This document shows, one piece after another, positions 25,803 to 32,850 of a DNA stretch of 36,554 nucleotides. The notes below the pieces were generated by a model. It had not been told where the DNA came from. It did not search any database and saw only the letters and a list, made by a program, of their open reading frames with translations. This DNA is from Patescibacteria group bacterium UBA2100. GTDB lineage: Bacteria; Patescibacteriota; Minisyncoccia; Phycocordibacterales; UBA2100. Every line of letters starts with the position of its first letter. Position 1 is the stretch's first letter. The stretch spans positions 1 to 36,554 of the forward strand of contig DCYW01000039.1 in assembly GCA_002331185.1 (NCBI GenBank). Reading direction: 5' to 3'. The translations under genes and the position numbers were made by a program.

Positions 25803-27083
25803 ATGAAAAGGAAGCAGCTCTACATAGGTATATCAGTCCTCATTATAATTCTTATAATCGCTCTTTTGGGATGGGCTATTTTTATAGGACAACAACAACA
25901 ACGACTGCAGCAGGAGACTGAAGATTTAGGTTATTTTGATTCGACACTCAGTACTCCCACTAGAGATAGAGAGGGTGGTTTATTTAATGGTGCATTCGGG
26001 AACATATTAAACAACAATGATAATGTCAGTAAGAGCGCTCCTGATGAAGTGGTTGTTGCAAAGCCAGCATTGCGTCAGCTCTACAATCTTCCAACAGCAG
26101 GTTTTATTAAAAAACGTTCTAATGCAATACGATTTGTAGATAAAGCCACTGGTCATGTATTTGAAAGAGACTTGCCTGATGGCACAACTACTCGTATTGA
26201 CCAGACAACTGTTCCGCAAGTACAAGAAGTCTTATTTGTTAATGATGGAGACGGTGTCTTACGTCGATATATTGGCGAGGATGGTTCTCTTATTACAATT
26301 TATAGTAATTTAGAAGATACTGAAACACAAAACGCTTCTCTTCCGACACAAATCTCTGAGATAACCGTCAGTCCTGATGAAAACGAAGTGTTTTTTTCAC
26401 AGCAAACTTTACAGGGAAGTACATTCTACCTTTCAAGTCCGGACGGTACTGAAAAAAAAGAAATATCAGCATCAACACTACGGGGGTGGAATATAGATTG
26501 GCAAAATGATGTATTACTTGTATCCCAAAAAGCATCATCGGACTTACCAGGTTCTGCGTATCTAATAAACGCCTCTACAGGTACAAAAACTTTAGTGCTT
26601 CAACAGCTAAAAGGACTTTCTGCGGCACTCAGTCCTGACGGTAAAAATATTTTATACAATTACAATGGAGATGGGGGTATTCCTATACTTGCAGTTAAAA
26701 ATATAAATTCAGGTAAAACAACAATCTTGGATATCGCAGGTTTTACTGAAAAGTGTGTGTGGAGTCCAAATGGAGTTTCTTTTTTTTGTGCCCTTCCGAA
26801 CGAATTCCCTGAAGGGGAGTATCCGGATGAATGGTACCAAGGACGGGTACTTTTTTCTGATTCGCTGTTTGAAATACGTACCGACACAAAGCAAATTGCT
26901 CATATTATTTCGCCACAAGCTGAATACGGAGTGTCTCTTGACATCACCAATATCTCAGTGAACACTGATGGAAATGCACTGTTCTTCATTAATAAAATTG
27001 ACCAAACGCTCTGGTCGATTACATTACCTGAAGAAGTAGAGGGGGTGGTCGAGGAAGAGAGTGGAGACGAAGAGGGTATCTAG
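25803..27083 (+). CDS. membrane-anchored beta-propeller-like protein
   Basis: A 426-residue protein. An N-terminal anchor (about 7-29, YIGISVLIIILIIALLGWAIF) is followed by a Gln-rich linker and an extracytoplasmic domain with repeated WD40/TolB-like blades: SEITVSPDENEVFFSQQ, LSAALSPDGKNILYNYN and EKCVWSPNGVSFFCALP share the pattern aromatic or Ser, Pro-Asp-Gly/Asn/Glu, then a strand. The end is acidic (VEEESGDEEG). One cysteine pair (KC, FC) is present. A propeller in this position could bind protein partners or the cell surface. It overlaps a -10 for the pilin gene at its 3' end. Function unassigned. Confidence 0.78.
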   Translation: MKRKQLYIGISVLIIILIIALLGWAIFIGQQQQRLQQETEDLGYFDSTLSTPTRDREGGLFNGAFGNILNNNDNVSKSAPDEVVVAKPALRQLYNLPTAGFIKKRSNAIRFVDKATGHVFERDLPDGTTTRIDQTTVPQVQEVLFVNDGDGVLRRYIGEDGSLITIYSNLEDTETQNASLPTQISEITVSPDENEVFFSQQTLQGSTFYLSSPDGTEKKEISASTLRGWNIDWQNDVLLVSQKASSDLPGSAYLINASTGTKTLVLQQLKGLSAALSPDGKNILYNYNGDGGIPILAVKNINSGKTTILDIAGFTEKCVWSPNGVSFFCALPNEFPEGEYPDEWYQGRVLFSDSLFEIRTDTKQIAHIISPQAEYGVSLDITNISVNTDGNALFFINKIDQTLWSITLPEEVEGVVEEESGDEEGI

Positions 27084-27089
27084 TATACT
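27084..27089 (+). promoter_or_regulatory. -10 element of the pilin-like gene
   Basis: TATACT starts right after the stop of the propeller gene and ends 10 nt before ATG 27100, giving a leader of about 4 nt or less. Confidence 0.45.
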
Positions 27090-27099
27090 GAGTAACTAT

Positions 27100-27876
27100 A
27101 TGGTTAACAATAAACTATTTCTTTTGAATATTGTGATTCTGTTATCACTGTTGCTGATTCCATTATCCACTAATGCATTCACTGATACTACATACACACC
27201 ACTTGCAGACGGTCTTAAAAATTTGGACACTGCTAATCTGGGTAATTTTTTTAATAGCCTCTTCCAAATTGCTCTAACGATAGGGGCGGTAATTGCTGTT
27301 CTTATAATTGCAGTATCAGGTTTAGAATACATGACAACAGAAGCTGCATCAGGGAAAGGATCAAGTAGAGAACGAATACAACAGGCTGTTTTAGGGTTAC
27401 TTATGTTGCTTAGTGTGTGGTTGTTTTTCAATGAGATAAATCCTGATATTTTGAACTTAGATTTCACGTTGGGAAAAGGGAATATTGCTGAAACCTCTGT
27501 TGATTACAGGGATTCTATTACAAACGCCTATCAAACAGAATCGGGGGATGGAATTTGGATTTTGAGAGGCCGCACATGTGAATCCGCACAAGGTGTTGGA
27601 TGGCGACCAAGTGTAACATCGCAAGTATGTGGTAATTTAAAACCTGAACCCGGGAGGACGCTTAGTGATTATCAATGTTGTATAAATAAGGTCACTTTTC
27701 CTGAAGGTGGTGAGCCAGAGTTCTTTCCGGATAGAGAAGCTAGGGCTGCAGATTTGAGTGGTAAATGGTGCTATCGTAGTCTCAATCCTTTTGGTAATGT
27801 GTGTTTCGAGACACAAGAAACTTGTCAAAACGCCCTCCCTGAAAGTGCTTCAACGAGCACTTGTTTGAGCTACTAA
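27100..27876 (+). CDS. VirB2/TrbC-like pilin with cysteine-rich C-terminal domain
   Basis: A 258-residue protein. A signal-like segment (about 6-23, ending in TNAF) is followed by two hydrophobic helices in the VirB2/TrbC arrangement: about 54-77 (ALTIGAVIAVLIIAVSGLEY) and 95-113 (AVLGLLMLLSVWLFF), split by a short polar loop with GKGSSRERI. Unlike ordinary VirB2 pilins (about 100-120 residues), a further 130 residues follow with eight cysteines (RTCES, QVCGN, YQCC, KWCYR, NVCFE, ETCQN, STCLS), likely an external disulfide-bonded domain. ATG 27100 is preferred because the longer ORF start lies within the preceding gene. It is the last gene of the block and meets khpB with a single base between stops. 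Confidence 0.78.
   Translation: MVNNKLFLLNIVILLSLLLIPLSTNAFTDTTYTPLADGLKNLDTANLGNFFNSLFQIALTIGAVIAVLIIAVSGLEYMTTEAASGKGSSRERIQQAVLGLLMLLSVWLFFNEINPDILNLDFTLGKGNIAETSVDYRDSITNAYQTESGDGIWILRGRTCESAQGVGWRPSVTSQVCGNLKPEPGRTLSDYQCCINKVTFPEGGEPEFFPDREARAADLSGKWCYRSLNPFGNVCFETQETCQNALPESASTSTCLSY
27843..27866 (+). terminator. possible terminator in the pilin gene's 3' end
   Basis: AAGTGCT (27843-27849) pairs with AGCACTT (27856-27862) around a 6-nt loop, then GTTT. It is inside the coding end because there is only 1 nt between convergent stops. The weak T-run makes this tentative. Confidence 0.35.
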
Positions 27877-27877
27877 A

Positions 27878-28327
27878 CTACTCGATTACATAACTGATAA
27901 CAACCCGTCGGTCGCGACCTTCGCCATGTGACTCAGTACGAATATTAGGCTCATCAGCAAGCGCTGAATGGACTATCATGCGTTCGTAGCCACTCATTGG
28001 TGTCATCTCGACATTATATTTTAATAAACGCGCTCTTTCAGCAAGAATTTTAGCTGTTTCTTTTAAATCCTCAATTTTCTTTGTTCGATATCCATTCACA
28101 TCAATAAGGAATCGCACCCGTTCTTCTTTATTCTCAAAAGCTTTTTTAACAATGTGATTTAGTGCCCGCACAGTGTCTCCACGACTCCCTATAAGATTCG
28201 CGCTGTCTTGCGTCTGAATTTGAAATACTGTTTGTTCTTTACTCTCTTCGATAATAACAGAATCAAACTCAACATGAGCTTTATGTAAAAGTTCCTCTAT
28301 AAAATTCTTAATTGCTTCCTGATTCAT
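27878..28327 (-). CDS. khpB: KhpB/Jag RNA-binding protein (KH-R3H)
   Basis: A 149-residue protein of the Jag/KhpB/EloR family. KH domain at about 25-85 with the GxxG loop GSRG in NLIGSRGDTVRAL; R3H domain at about 90-149 with the Arg-x3-His motif ERMIVHSAL and the typical end ESHGEGRDRRVVI. It binds RNA in the cytosol and in Gram-positive bacteria affects cell elongation and division. It lacks the N-terminal Jag_N domain of the longer versions. Its start lies 20 nt inside yidC's 3' end, so it is translated with it, the common yidC-jag pair. Confidence 0.92.
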   Translation of the reverse strand: MNQEAIKNFIEELLHKAHVEFDSVIIEESKEQTVFQIQTQDSANLIGSRGDTVRALNHIVKKAFENKEERVRFLIDVNGYRTKKIEDLKETAKILAERARLLKYNVEMTPMSGYERMIVHSALADEPNIRTESHGEGRDRRVVISYVIE

Positions 28328-29072
28328 AGTCCTTTGTTACACTCGCTTCTTTATTATGCTCTAACCTACGTCGTACAATAAGTTCTTGCCCGATTGCAAA
28401 AAGGTTGCTTGTTAGCCAATAGAGCGCAATGGCTGCAGAAATAGTATAAGAAATGACCACAACAATGATAGGCATCACGTACTTCATCTGTAAATGAAAA
28501 CTGTGCGCAAGATCTTCCTTAAGACTAGGGTTTTCACCTCGTGGTTTAGGTTTTGGAAGTGCATAGTAGCTATGTATAAATTGTGTTCCACCAGCAAGCA
28601 GCGCGAGAATGATACTTCTGCCACCCATATCAATAAGTCCTAAAAAATTCATATTTATTGCTGTAGGGTTGGGAACAAATGAATAGAGAAGATCTAGTTG
28701 TATGTCTGGTAACCCTCCTTTAAAGAACACCCAATAGAGTCCGAGAATAATAGGAAGTTGAATAAACACCACTAAAATACTCAGAAACGGTCGTACATCA
28801 TGTTCTCTGTACAATGCCATTATTTTGAGTGTTTGTTTTTGTTTGTCTTCTTTGTATTTTTCTTTAAGCTCTTCTAGTTTTGGAGCCAACTCTTTCATTT
28901 TCACCTGCATGTGTGCAACTTTGTGCGCAAGAGGGAATAAAAATATCTTGACGATGACAGTGAGGATAATGACAGCAGCTCCAACATCTGCGTAAGGAAC
29001 AATATCAATAAGAAAAACCAACCCATTATATAAGGGTGTAAAGATAAAAGTGTTAAAGATGTTTATAATCAT
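28308..29072 (-). CDS. yidC: YidC/Oxa1 family membrane insertase
   Basis: A 254-residue short-type (Gram-positive-like) YidC without the large periplasmic domain. Helices lie at about 5-20, 27-48, 95-118, 145-168 and 195-218. In the first core helix the hydrophilic-groove position reads LTVIVKIFLFPL, with Lys where most short YidC proteins have Arg. A cytoplasmic hairpin (about 50-90, KMKELAPKLEELKEKYKED) follows. It inserts and folds membrane proteins, alone or with Sec. No lipobox Cys is seen at the N-terminus. ATG 29072 is chosen over one at 29102 because a TACTAT hexamer (29079-29084, -) lies 6 nt upstream. Confidence 0.95.
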   Translation of the reverse strand: MIINIFNTFIFTPLYNGLVFLIDIVPYADVGAAVIILTVIVKIFLFPLAHKVAHMQVKMKELAPKLEELKEKYKEDKQKQTLKIMALYREHDVRPFLSILVVFIQLPIILGLYWVFFKGGLPDIQLDLLYSFVPNPTAINMNFLGLIDMGGRSIILALLAGGTQFIHSYYALPKPKPRGENPSLKEDLAHSFHLQMKYVMPIIVVVISYTISAAIALYWLTSNLFAIGQELIVRRRLEHNKEASVTKDYESGSN

Positions 29073-29078
29073 TGCAGC

Positions 29079-29084
29079 ATAGTA
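29079..29084 (-). promoter_or_regulatory. -10 element of yidC
   Basis: TACTAT on the - strand ends 6 nt before the ATG at 29072, in the 39-nt gap after rnpA. It indicates a second, leaderless transcript inside the rpmH-rnpA-yidC-khpB group. Confidence 0.5.
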
Positions 29085-29111
29085 GCGCACACTGCAGTGC
29101 AAGTAAATGAA

Positions 29112-29420
29112 TTAGATAAGAAGACGTTGTAGCTCTTCGCGTATTTCAGAAATAGAAAGATCTTTCACCCCCTTTTTTGCATATACGACAAAGGTTGTAT
29201 TTTTTGAAAATGTAAGTGGACGTATTGCTTCCCATATCCGTCGCTTAAGTGTGTTGCGAATCACCGCTTTTGAAGAAACTTTTTTTGATACCACCACCGC
29301 AGTAAGTGGGGGGCTATTAGTAAGTGTGCGTACTGAGAAGTGGGGTGTGTTGCGAGTCTTTCCATAAGCAACAACATTACGCACCGCGGCGGTAGTTGCA
29401 CGGTGTTTTTTAGAAAACAT
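29112..29420 (-). CDS. rnpA: ribonuclease P protein component
   Basis: A 102-residue basic protein. The conserved RNR segment is present (KKVSSKAVIRNTLKRRIWEA, key residues R-N-x-x-K-R-R) with a preceding VVVSKKV strand. It binds RNase P RNA and pre-tRNA leaders in tRNA 5' maturation. It lies 14 nt downstream of rpmH, as in most bacteria. Its catalytic RNA gene is not in this window. Confidence 0.93.
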   Translation of the reverse strand: MFSKKHRATTAAVRNVVAYGKTRNTPHFSVRTLTNSPPLTAVVVSKKVSSKAVIRNTLKRRIWEAIRPLTFSKNTTFVVYAKKGVKDLSISEIREELQRLLI

Positions 29421-29434
29421 ACAGTAAGAGTGAT

Positions 29435-29584
29435 CTACTTCTTTTTAACAGCCAGTTGCGCTCGCCCGCGTCGACGTCGCGTAAGAAGGACACGACGTCC
29501 TGCTGCTGTTGCTGCTCGTGCAAGAAATCCATGCTTTCGCTGCCGTTTCTTTTTCTTTGGTTGGTATGTACGCTTTGTAGACAT
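29435..29584 (-). CDS. rpmH: 50S ribosomal protein L34
   Basis: A 49-residue, very basic protein read by hand on the - strand. It opens MSTKRTYQPKKKKRQ and continues KHGFLARAATAAGRR, then VLLTRRRRGRAQLAVKKK. The YQPKK and HGFLAR stretches are the L34 signature, and the length is normal. It heads the rpmH-rnpA-yidC-khpB order diverging from dnaA, a hallmark of bacterial origin regions. A TACTAT -10 (29594-29599, -) and TTGCTT -35 (29616-29621, -) precede it, leaving a leader of a few nt. Confidence 0.95.
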   Translation of the reverse strand: MSTKRTYQPKKKKRQRKHGFLARAATAAGRRVLLTRRRRGRAQLAVKKK

Positions 29585-29870
29585 AAGAAATATATAGTAC
29601 GTATAAAACCAAGAAAAGCAATAGGGTGTGGATTATTTTTGTATTGTCCACATTTTATATTTTTTTATTTATGTGATTTCACTATCTTTCGGTCATTATA
29701 AGTATTACTACTTAGATTTTTAAAGAGATATATGTCTTTGATAGAGTAAGATGTGAAAAATTCTATTAAATGTTTTTTAGTTATCCTCAGGTTATCAACA
29801 TATATTTTGATTTTGGCGTAATTTCCAGACTGTGGAAAACTTGTATATAATGGTCTTGCTTTCAAGATAT
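29585..29870. other. rpmH-dnaA intergenic region, candidate oriC part 1
   Basis: This AT-rich 286-nt gap holds DnaA-box-like 9-mers, each one mismatch from TTATCCACA: TAATCCACA (29627-29635, -), TTGTCCACA (29644-29652, +), TTATCCTCA (29781-29789, +), TTATCAACA (29792-29800, +) and TTTTCCACA (29831-29839, -). It also carries the rpmH promoter (29594-29621, -) and the dnaA -10 TATAAT at 29846-29851. The last box lies just upstream of that -10, suiting DnaA autoregulation. No ORF is credible here. Confidence 0.65.
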
Positions 29871-31223
29871 ATGTTAAACGATCAAGAACTTTGGCAAAAT
29901 ACACTTGTGTATATAGAGATGAATATCTCTGAAGCAAGTTTCCGTACGTGGTTTAAAGATACAGCAATCATTAAACATGATAACAATGTTGTGTATATAG
30001 GAGTGCCTAATAAGATTGTGAAAGATTGGTTATTTGAAAAGCATAATAGTTTTATTCTAAAAACTATTCGTGGATTTGATGATTCAATCAGAGGTATTGA
30101 ATATACTGTAACAAAAAATGCTGCTAAACGCGCTTCAGGTGAGCAACGTCTTACACAAAACACAAATCAGAACCAACTACTATTACAAGATATGTTTATT
30201 GATAAGAGAGATAATCTTAATCCTCGATATACATTCGACACTTTTGTGGTTGGACCATTTAACCAATTAGCGCACGCCGCGGCTCAAGCTGTTGTACAAA
30301 ACCCAGGTCTTACATACAACCCTTTGTTTATTTATGGTGGTACAGGCCACGGCAAAACACACCTTATTCAATCAATAGGGAATTATCTAAAAAAAACAAA
30401 CTCTAACCGTAAAGTTTTTTATGTTACATCAGAGAGATTCACTATGGATTTTATAAATGCTGTGAAAATTGGTAAGGGTAATAACTTTAAGGATAAGTAT
30501 AGGCAATACGATGTGTTGATTATGGATGATATACAATTCATCGCAGACAGAGAACGAACACAAGAAGAATTGTTTCATTTATTTAACGCCTTGTACGACA
30601 ACAATAAACAAATTATATTTTCATCAGACAAACATCCAAACAGCTTACCTGGTTTAGAAGAACGGCTTAAAGGACGTTTTAGTGCTGGTATGATTGCTGA
30701 AATTCCAAATCCTGATATTGAATCGAGGATGGAAATATTACGTGAAAAAGCGCTACAGCACAGTTTTAATATTCCAGAAGAGGTTCTTCAATATATATCT
30801 AAAGAAGTACCAGGGAATATTAGGGAGCTAGAAGGTCTTCTTAATACTTTGATTTGTAAAACTCAATTGAAAGGAAAGGAATTAAGCTCTTTAGAGGTAC
30901 AAAATGTTGTAAAACACACAAGTAAGCCGAATAAAAATATTTCAGTTGCTGAGGTTGTCAAAAAAATATCTGAATATTATGAAGTGGAAGAACAAAATAT
31001 TTATAAAAAAACTAGAAAGAAAGAAGTTGTTCGTCCACGACAAGTGATTATGTATATCTTGCGTGAAGATTTTGCTATTTCTTACCCAAGTATTGGGGAG
31101 AAGATAGGGGGGAGAGATCACACTACTGTAATTCACTCTTGTGAGAAGATAAAAAATGAGATTAAAACAGATTCTGTTCTTGATCAGGAAATTAATCATG
31201 TCCGTACACTTATACACAATTAG
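29871..31223 (+). CDS. dnaA: chromosomal replication initiator DnaA
   Basis: A 450-residue initiator. Domain I is at about 1-80 and domain II is a short linker. The AAA+ domain III starts near 115 and includes Walker A GGTGHGKT, Walker B VLIMDDIQF, sensor SSDKHPNSL and the Arg-finger segment ERLKGRF. The C-terminal domain IV DNA-binding helix carries the DnaA signature GGRDHTTVIHSCEKI. It binds DnaA boxes, opens oriC and loads the helicase. ATG 29871 follows TATAAT by 19 nt and removes 13 non-conserved residues of a longer reading frame. It is AT-rich compared with genes left of 27 kb. Confidence 0.97.
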   Translation: MLNDQELWQNTLVYIEMNISEASFRTWFKDTAIIKHDNNVVYIGVPNKIVKDWLFEKHNSFILKTIRGFDDSIRGIEYTVTKNAAKRASGEQRLTQNTNQNQLLLQDMFIDKRDNLNPRYTFDTFVVGPFNQLAHAAAQAVVQNPGLTYNPLFIYGGTGHGKTHLIQSIGNYLKKTNSNRKVFYVTSERFTMDFINAVKIGKGNNFKDKYRQYDVLIMDDIQFIADRERTQEELFHLFNALYDNNKQIIFSSDKHPNSLPGLEERLKGRFSAGMIAEIPNPDIESRMEILREKALQHSFNIPEEVLQYISKEVPGNIRELEGLLNTLICKTQLKGKELSSLEVQNVVKHTSKPNKNISVAEVVKKISEYYEVEEQNIYKKTRKKEVVRPRQVIMYILREDFAISYPSIGEKIGGRDHTTVIHSCEKIKNEIKTDSVLDQEINHVRTLIHN

Positions 31224-31469
31224 GTGTTAGTTAGTTGTGTGTAAATGTTGGGATTTGGTGTTGATAACCATGTTAATTATAGAAGGGTTGTCCACAAAAA
31301 ATCTTAAAATGTTTTTAGATAGTAGTTATTAACACTCTTATTATTTATTTCTCACCTAGTAACCCACAGAGTATATATCTAAAAAACGTTTAATAATTTA
31401 GTTATTTATATATTTGTCCACATACACACAGCCCTAATATATAATCGTTGAGGAAAATAAAAAATACGT
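31224..31469. other. dnaA-dnaN intergenic region, candidate oriC part 2
   Basis: This AT-rich gap has DnaA-box-like sites: TTACACACA (31236-31244, -), TTATCAACA (31259-31267, -), TTGTCCACA (31288-31296, +), TTATTAACA (31326-31334, +) and TTGTCCACA (31414-31422, +), plus A/T-only stretches such as 31381-31413 suited to unwinding. The dnaN -10 TATAAT is at 31440-31445, 24 nt before its ATG. The box at 31414 lies close upstream. No ORF is seen. Confidence 0.65.
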
Positions 31470-32573
31470 ATGAAATTAGAATGTTTAAAAAAAGACTTTG
31501 AAGAGGCTGTGGATATCACATCAAGAGTTGTATCTAACTCAGCAACACTCCCTGTACTTAAGTGTGTAGTATTTGAAGCAAAAGGTAAAAATATAATTGC
31601 ACGCTCAACAAATTTAGAACTTAGTATTGAAATAAAATTTTCCGCAGATATAAAAACAGAAGGCTCTGTTGCAATTCCTGCTCAAATACTACACTCAACT
31701 CTTAAAACATCACCACAACAATCAAAAATATCATTAGAACTTATTGATGGGTCAATAGTATTAATAATAGGTGGTGCACAAACAACAATTAAAACAGTTC
31801 CTTTAGATGATTTTCCAACAATTCCTAAACCAGAAACAAAAAAGAAACATATAATACCGAAAGAAAGTCTTATTAACGGTGTAAAAAGTGTTTTATATAG
31901 CGCTTCAACCTCATTAATTAAACCAGAGCTCGCTAGTGTATATATATACCATGAAGACGAAAACTTAGTGTTTGTTGCTACTGACTCATTTCGCCTTGCT
32001 GAAAAAAAAGTACCTTACAAAACACAAGGAGATCTACCCACTACAATAATGCCTATTAAAAATACTACAGAGCTAGTTCGTATTTTAGAATCACAACAAA
32101 ACCAAAACCTTGAAGTATTTATTGATGAAAACCAATATTCAATTAAAAGCGACGATTTATATATAACTTCTCGAATTATAGACGGCTCTTTTCCTGATTA
32201 TAGAAGTATTCTTCCAAAAAAAACAACCACAGAAGTAGTTGTGTTAAAAGAAGATCTTTTAAATACACTTAAAAAAGCTCAAATATTCTCTAATAAATTC
32301 GGTCAAATTACACTTCATGTATATCCTCAAAAAAAGACATTTACTATAAGTGCAAGAAACAATGATGTTGGTGAAATATTTGATTCATTAGACGCTGCAA
32401 TAACAGGTGAGGATTTAGATATAAGTTTTAACCATAAGTATCTTATAGATGTATTCCAGTCAGTCTCTTCAGATAGTGTTTCTCTTTCTTTTGCAGGTTT
32501 TGGAAAACCTTTAATTATTAAAGGTGTGAGCGACAACTCGTTTATATATCTAGTTATGCCAATGAATAAATAA
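31470..32573 (+). CDS. dnaN: DNA polymerase III beta subunit (sliding clamp)
   Basis: A 367-residue clamp of normal length with three repeated clamp domains (about 1-120, 128-245 and 246-367). Recognisable parts are the opening MKLECLKKDFEEAVDITSRVVS, noted by FEEAVDITSRV, then LPVLKCVVFEAKG, VFVATDSFRLAEKKV (T/S-D-x-x-R-L) and the C-terminal FIYLVMPMNK (the Met-Pro-Met region of the peptide-binding pocket). It encircles DNA and tethers polymerase and repair proteins. It follows dnaA, as is usual at oriC. No Shine-Dalgarno at proper spacing; GAGG lies 16 nt upstream. Confidence 0.97.
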   Translation: MKLECLKKDFEEAVDITSRVVSNSATLPVLKCVVFEAKGKNIIARSTNLELSIEIKFSADIKTEGSVAIPAQILHSTLKTSPQQSKISLELIDGSIVLIIGGAQTTIKTVPLDDFPTIPKPETKKKHIIPKESLINGVKSVLYSASTSLIKPELASVYIYHEDENLVFVATDSFRLAEKKVPYKTQGDLPTTIMPIKNTTELVRILESQQNQNLEVFIDENQYSIKSDDLYITSRIIDGSFPDYRSILPKKTTTEVVVLKEDLLNTLKKAQIFSNKFGQITLHVYPQKKTFTISARNNDVGEIFDSLDAAITGEDLDISFNHKYLIDVFQSVSSDSVSLSFAGFGKPLIIKGVSDNSFIYLVMPMNK

Positions 32574-32579
32574 ATAGGT

Positions 32580-32840
32580 ATGAAAATAATAAACAATCTA
32601 CTTGAAAGATATGCACACATTCAAGCTCCTAACGCTACAATTAAAAACGCGTTTATAAACGCTGTAGAAGAAACAATAGATTTTATTATAGATAAAAAAG
32701 ATGTAAAAATACATAACCACACAGCACATATCAATGCACCATCAGTTATTAAGAGTGAGATACGTTTTAACCAACAAGATATTTTAAAGAAAGTAACTAA
32801 ACAAGTAGGTGACAAAAATGCACTCACAGCAATCTTCTAA
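32580..32840 (+). CDS. small DciA/DUF721-like protein (tentative)
   Basis: An 86-residue soluble protein whose ATG lies 6 nt after the dnaN stop. The second half has two strands and a helix in the pattern seen in DUF721/DciA: VKIHNHTAHINAPSVIKSEIRFNQQDILKKV, noted as DVKIHNHTAHI, SEIRFNQQ and DILKKVTKQVG, ending in a short closing strand LTAIF. DciA loads the replicative helicase in bacteria without DnaC/DnaI, and is often near dnaA/dnaN. Divergence makes the match weak; it could be an unrelated small protein. It converges on the PBP gene with a 10-nt gap. Confidence 0.6.
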   Translation: MKIINNLLERYAHIQAPNATIKNAFINAVEETIDFIIDKKDVKIHNHTAHINAPSVIKSEIRFNQQDILKKVTKQVGDKNALTAIF

Positions 32841-32850
32841 GCACAAGTTA

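Noticed and set aside
14604..27876. Reading the secretion block as an integrative conjugative element
   Set aside because: No relaxase, coupling ATPase, integrase or direct repeats adjoin it. The Xer gene is 13 kb away with its own housekeeping context.
29340..29701. Forward frames over rpmH and rnpA
   Set aside because: They are Arg/Cys-rich mirror frames of L34 and RnpA, which are certain on the - strand.
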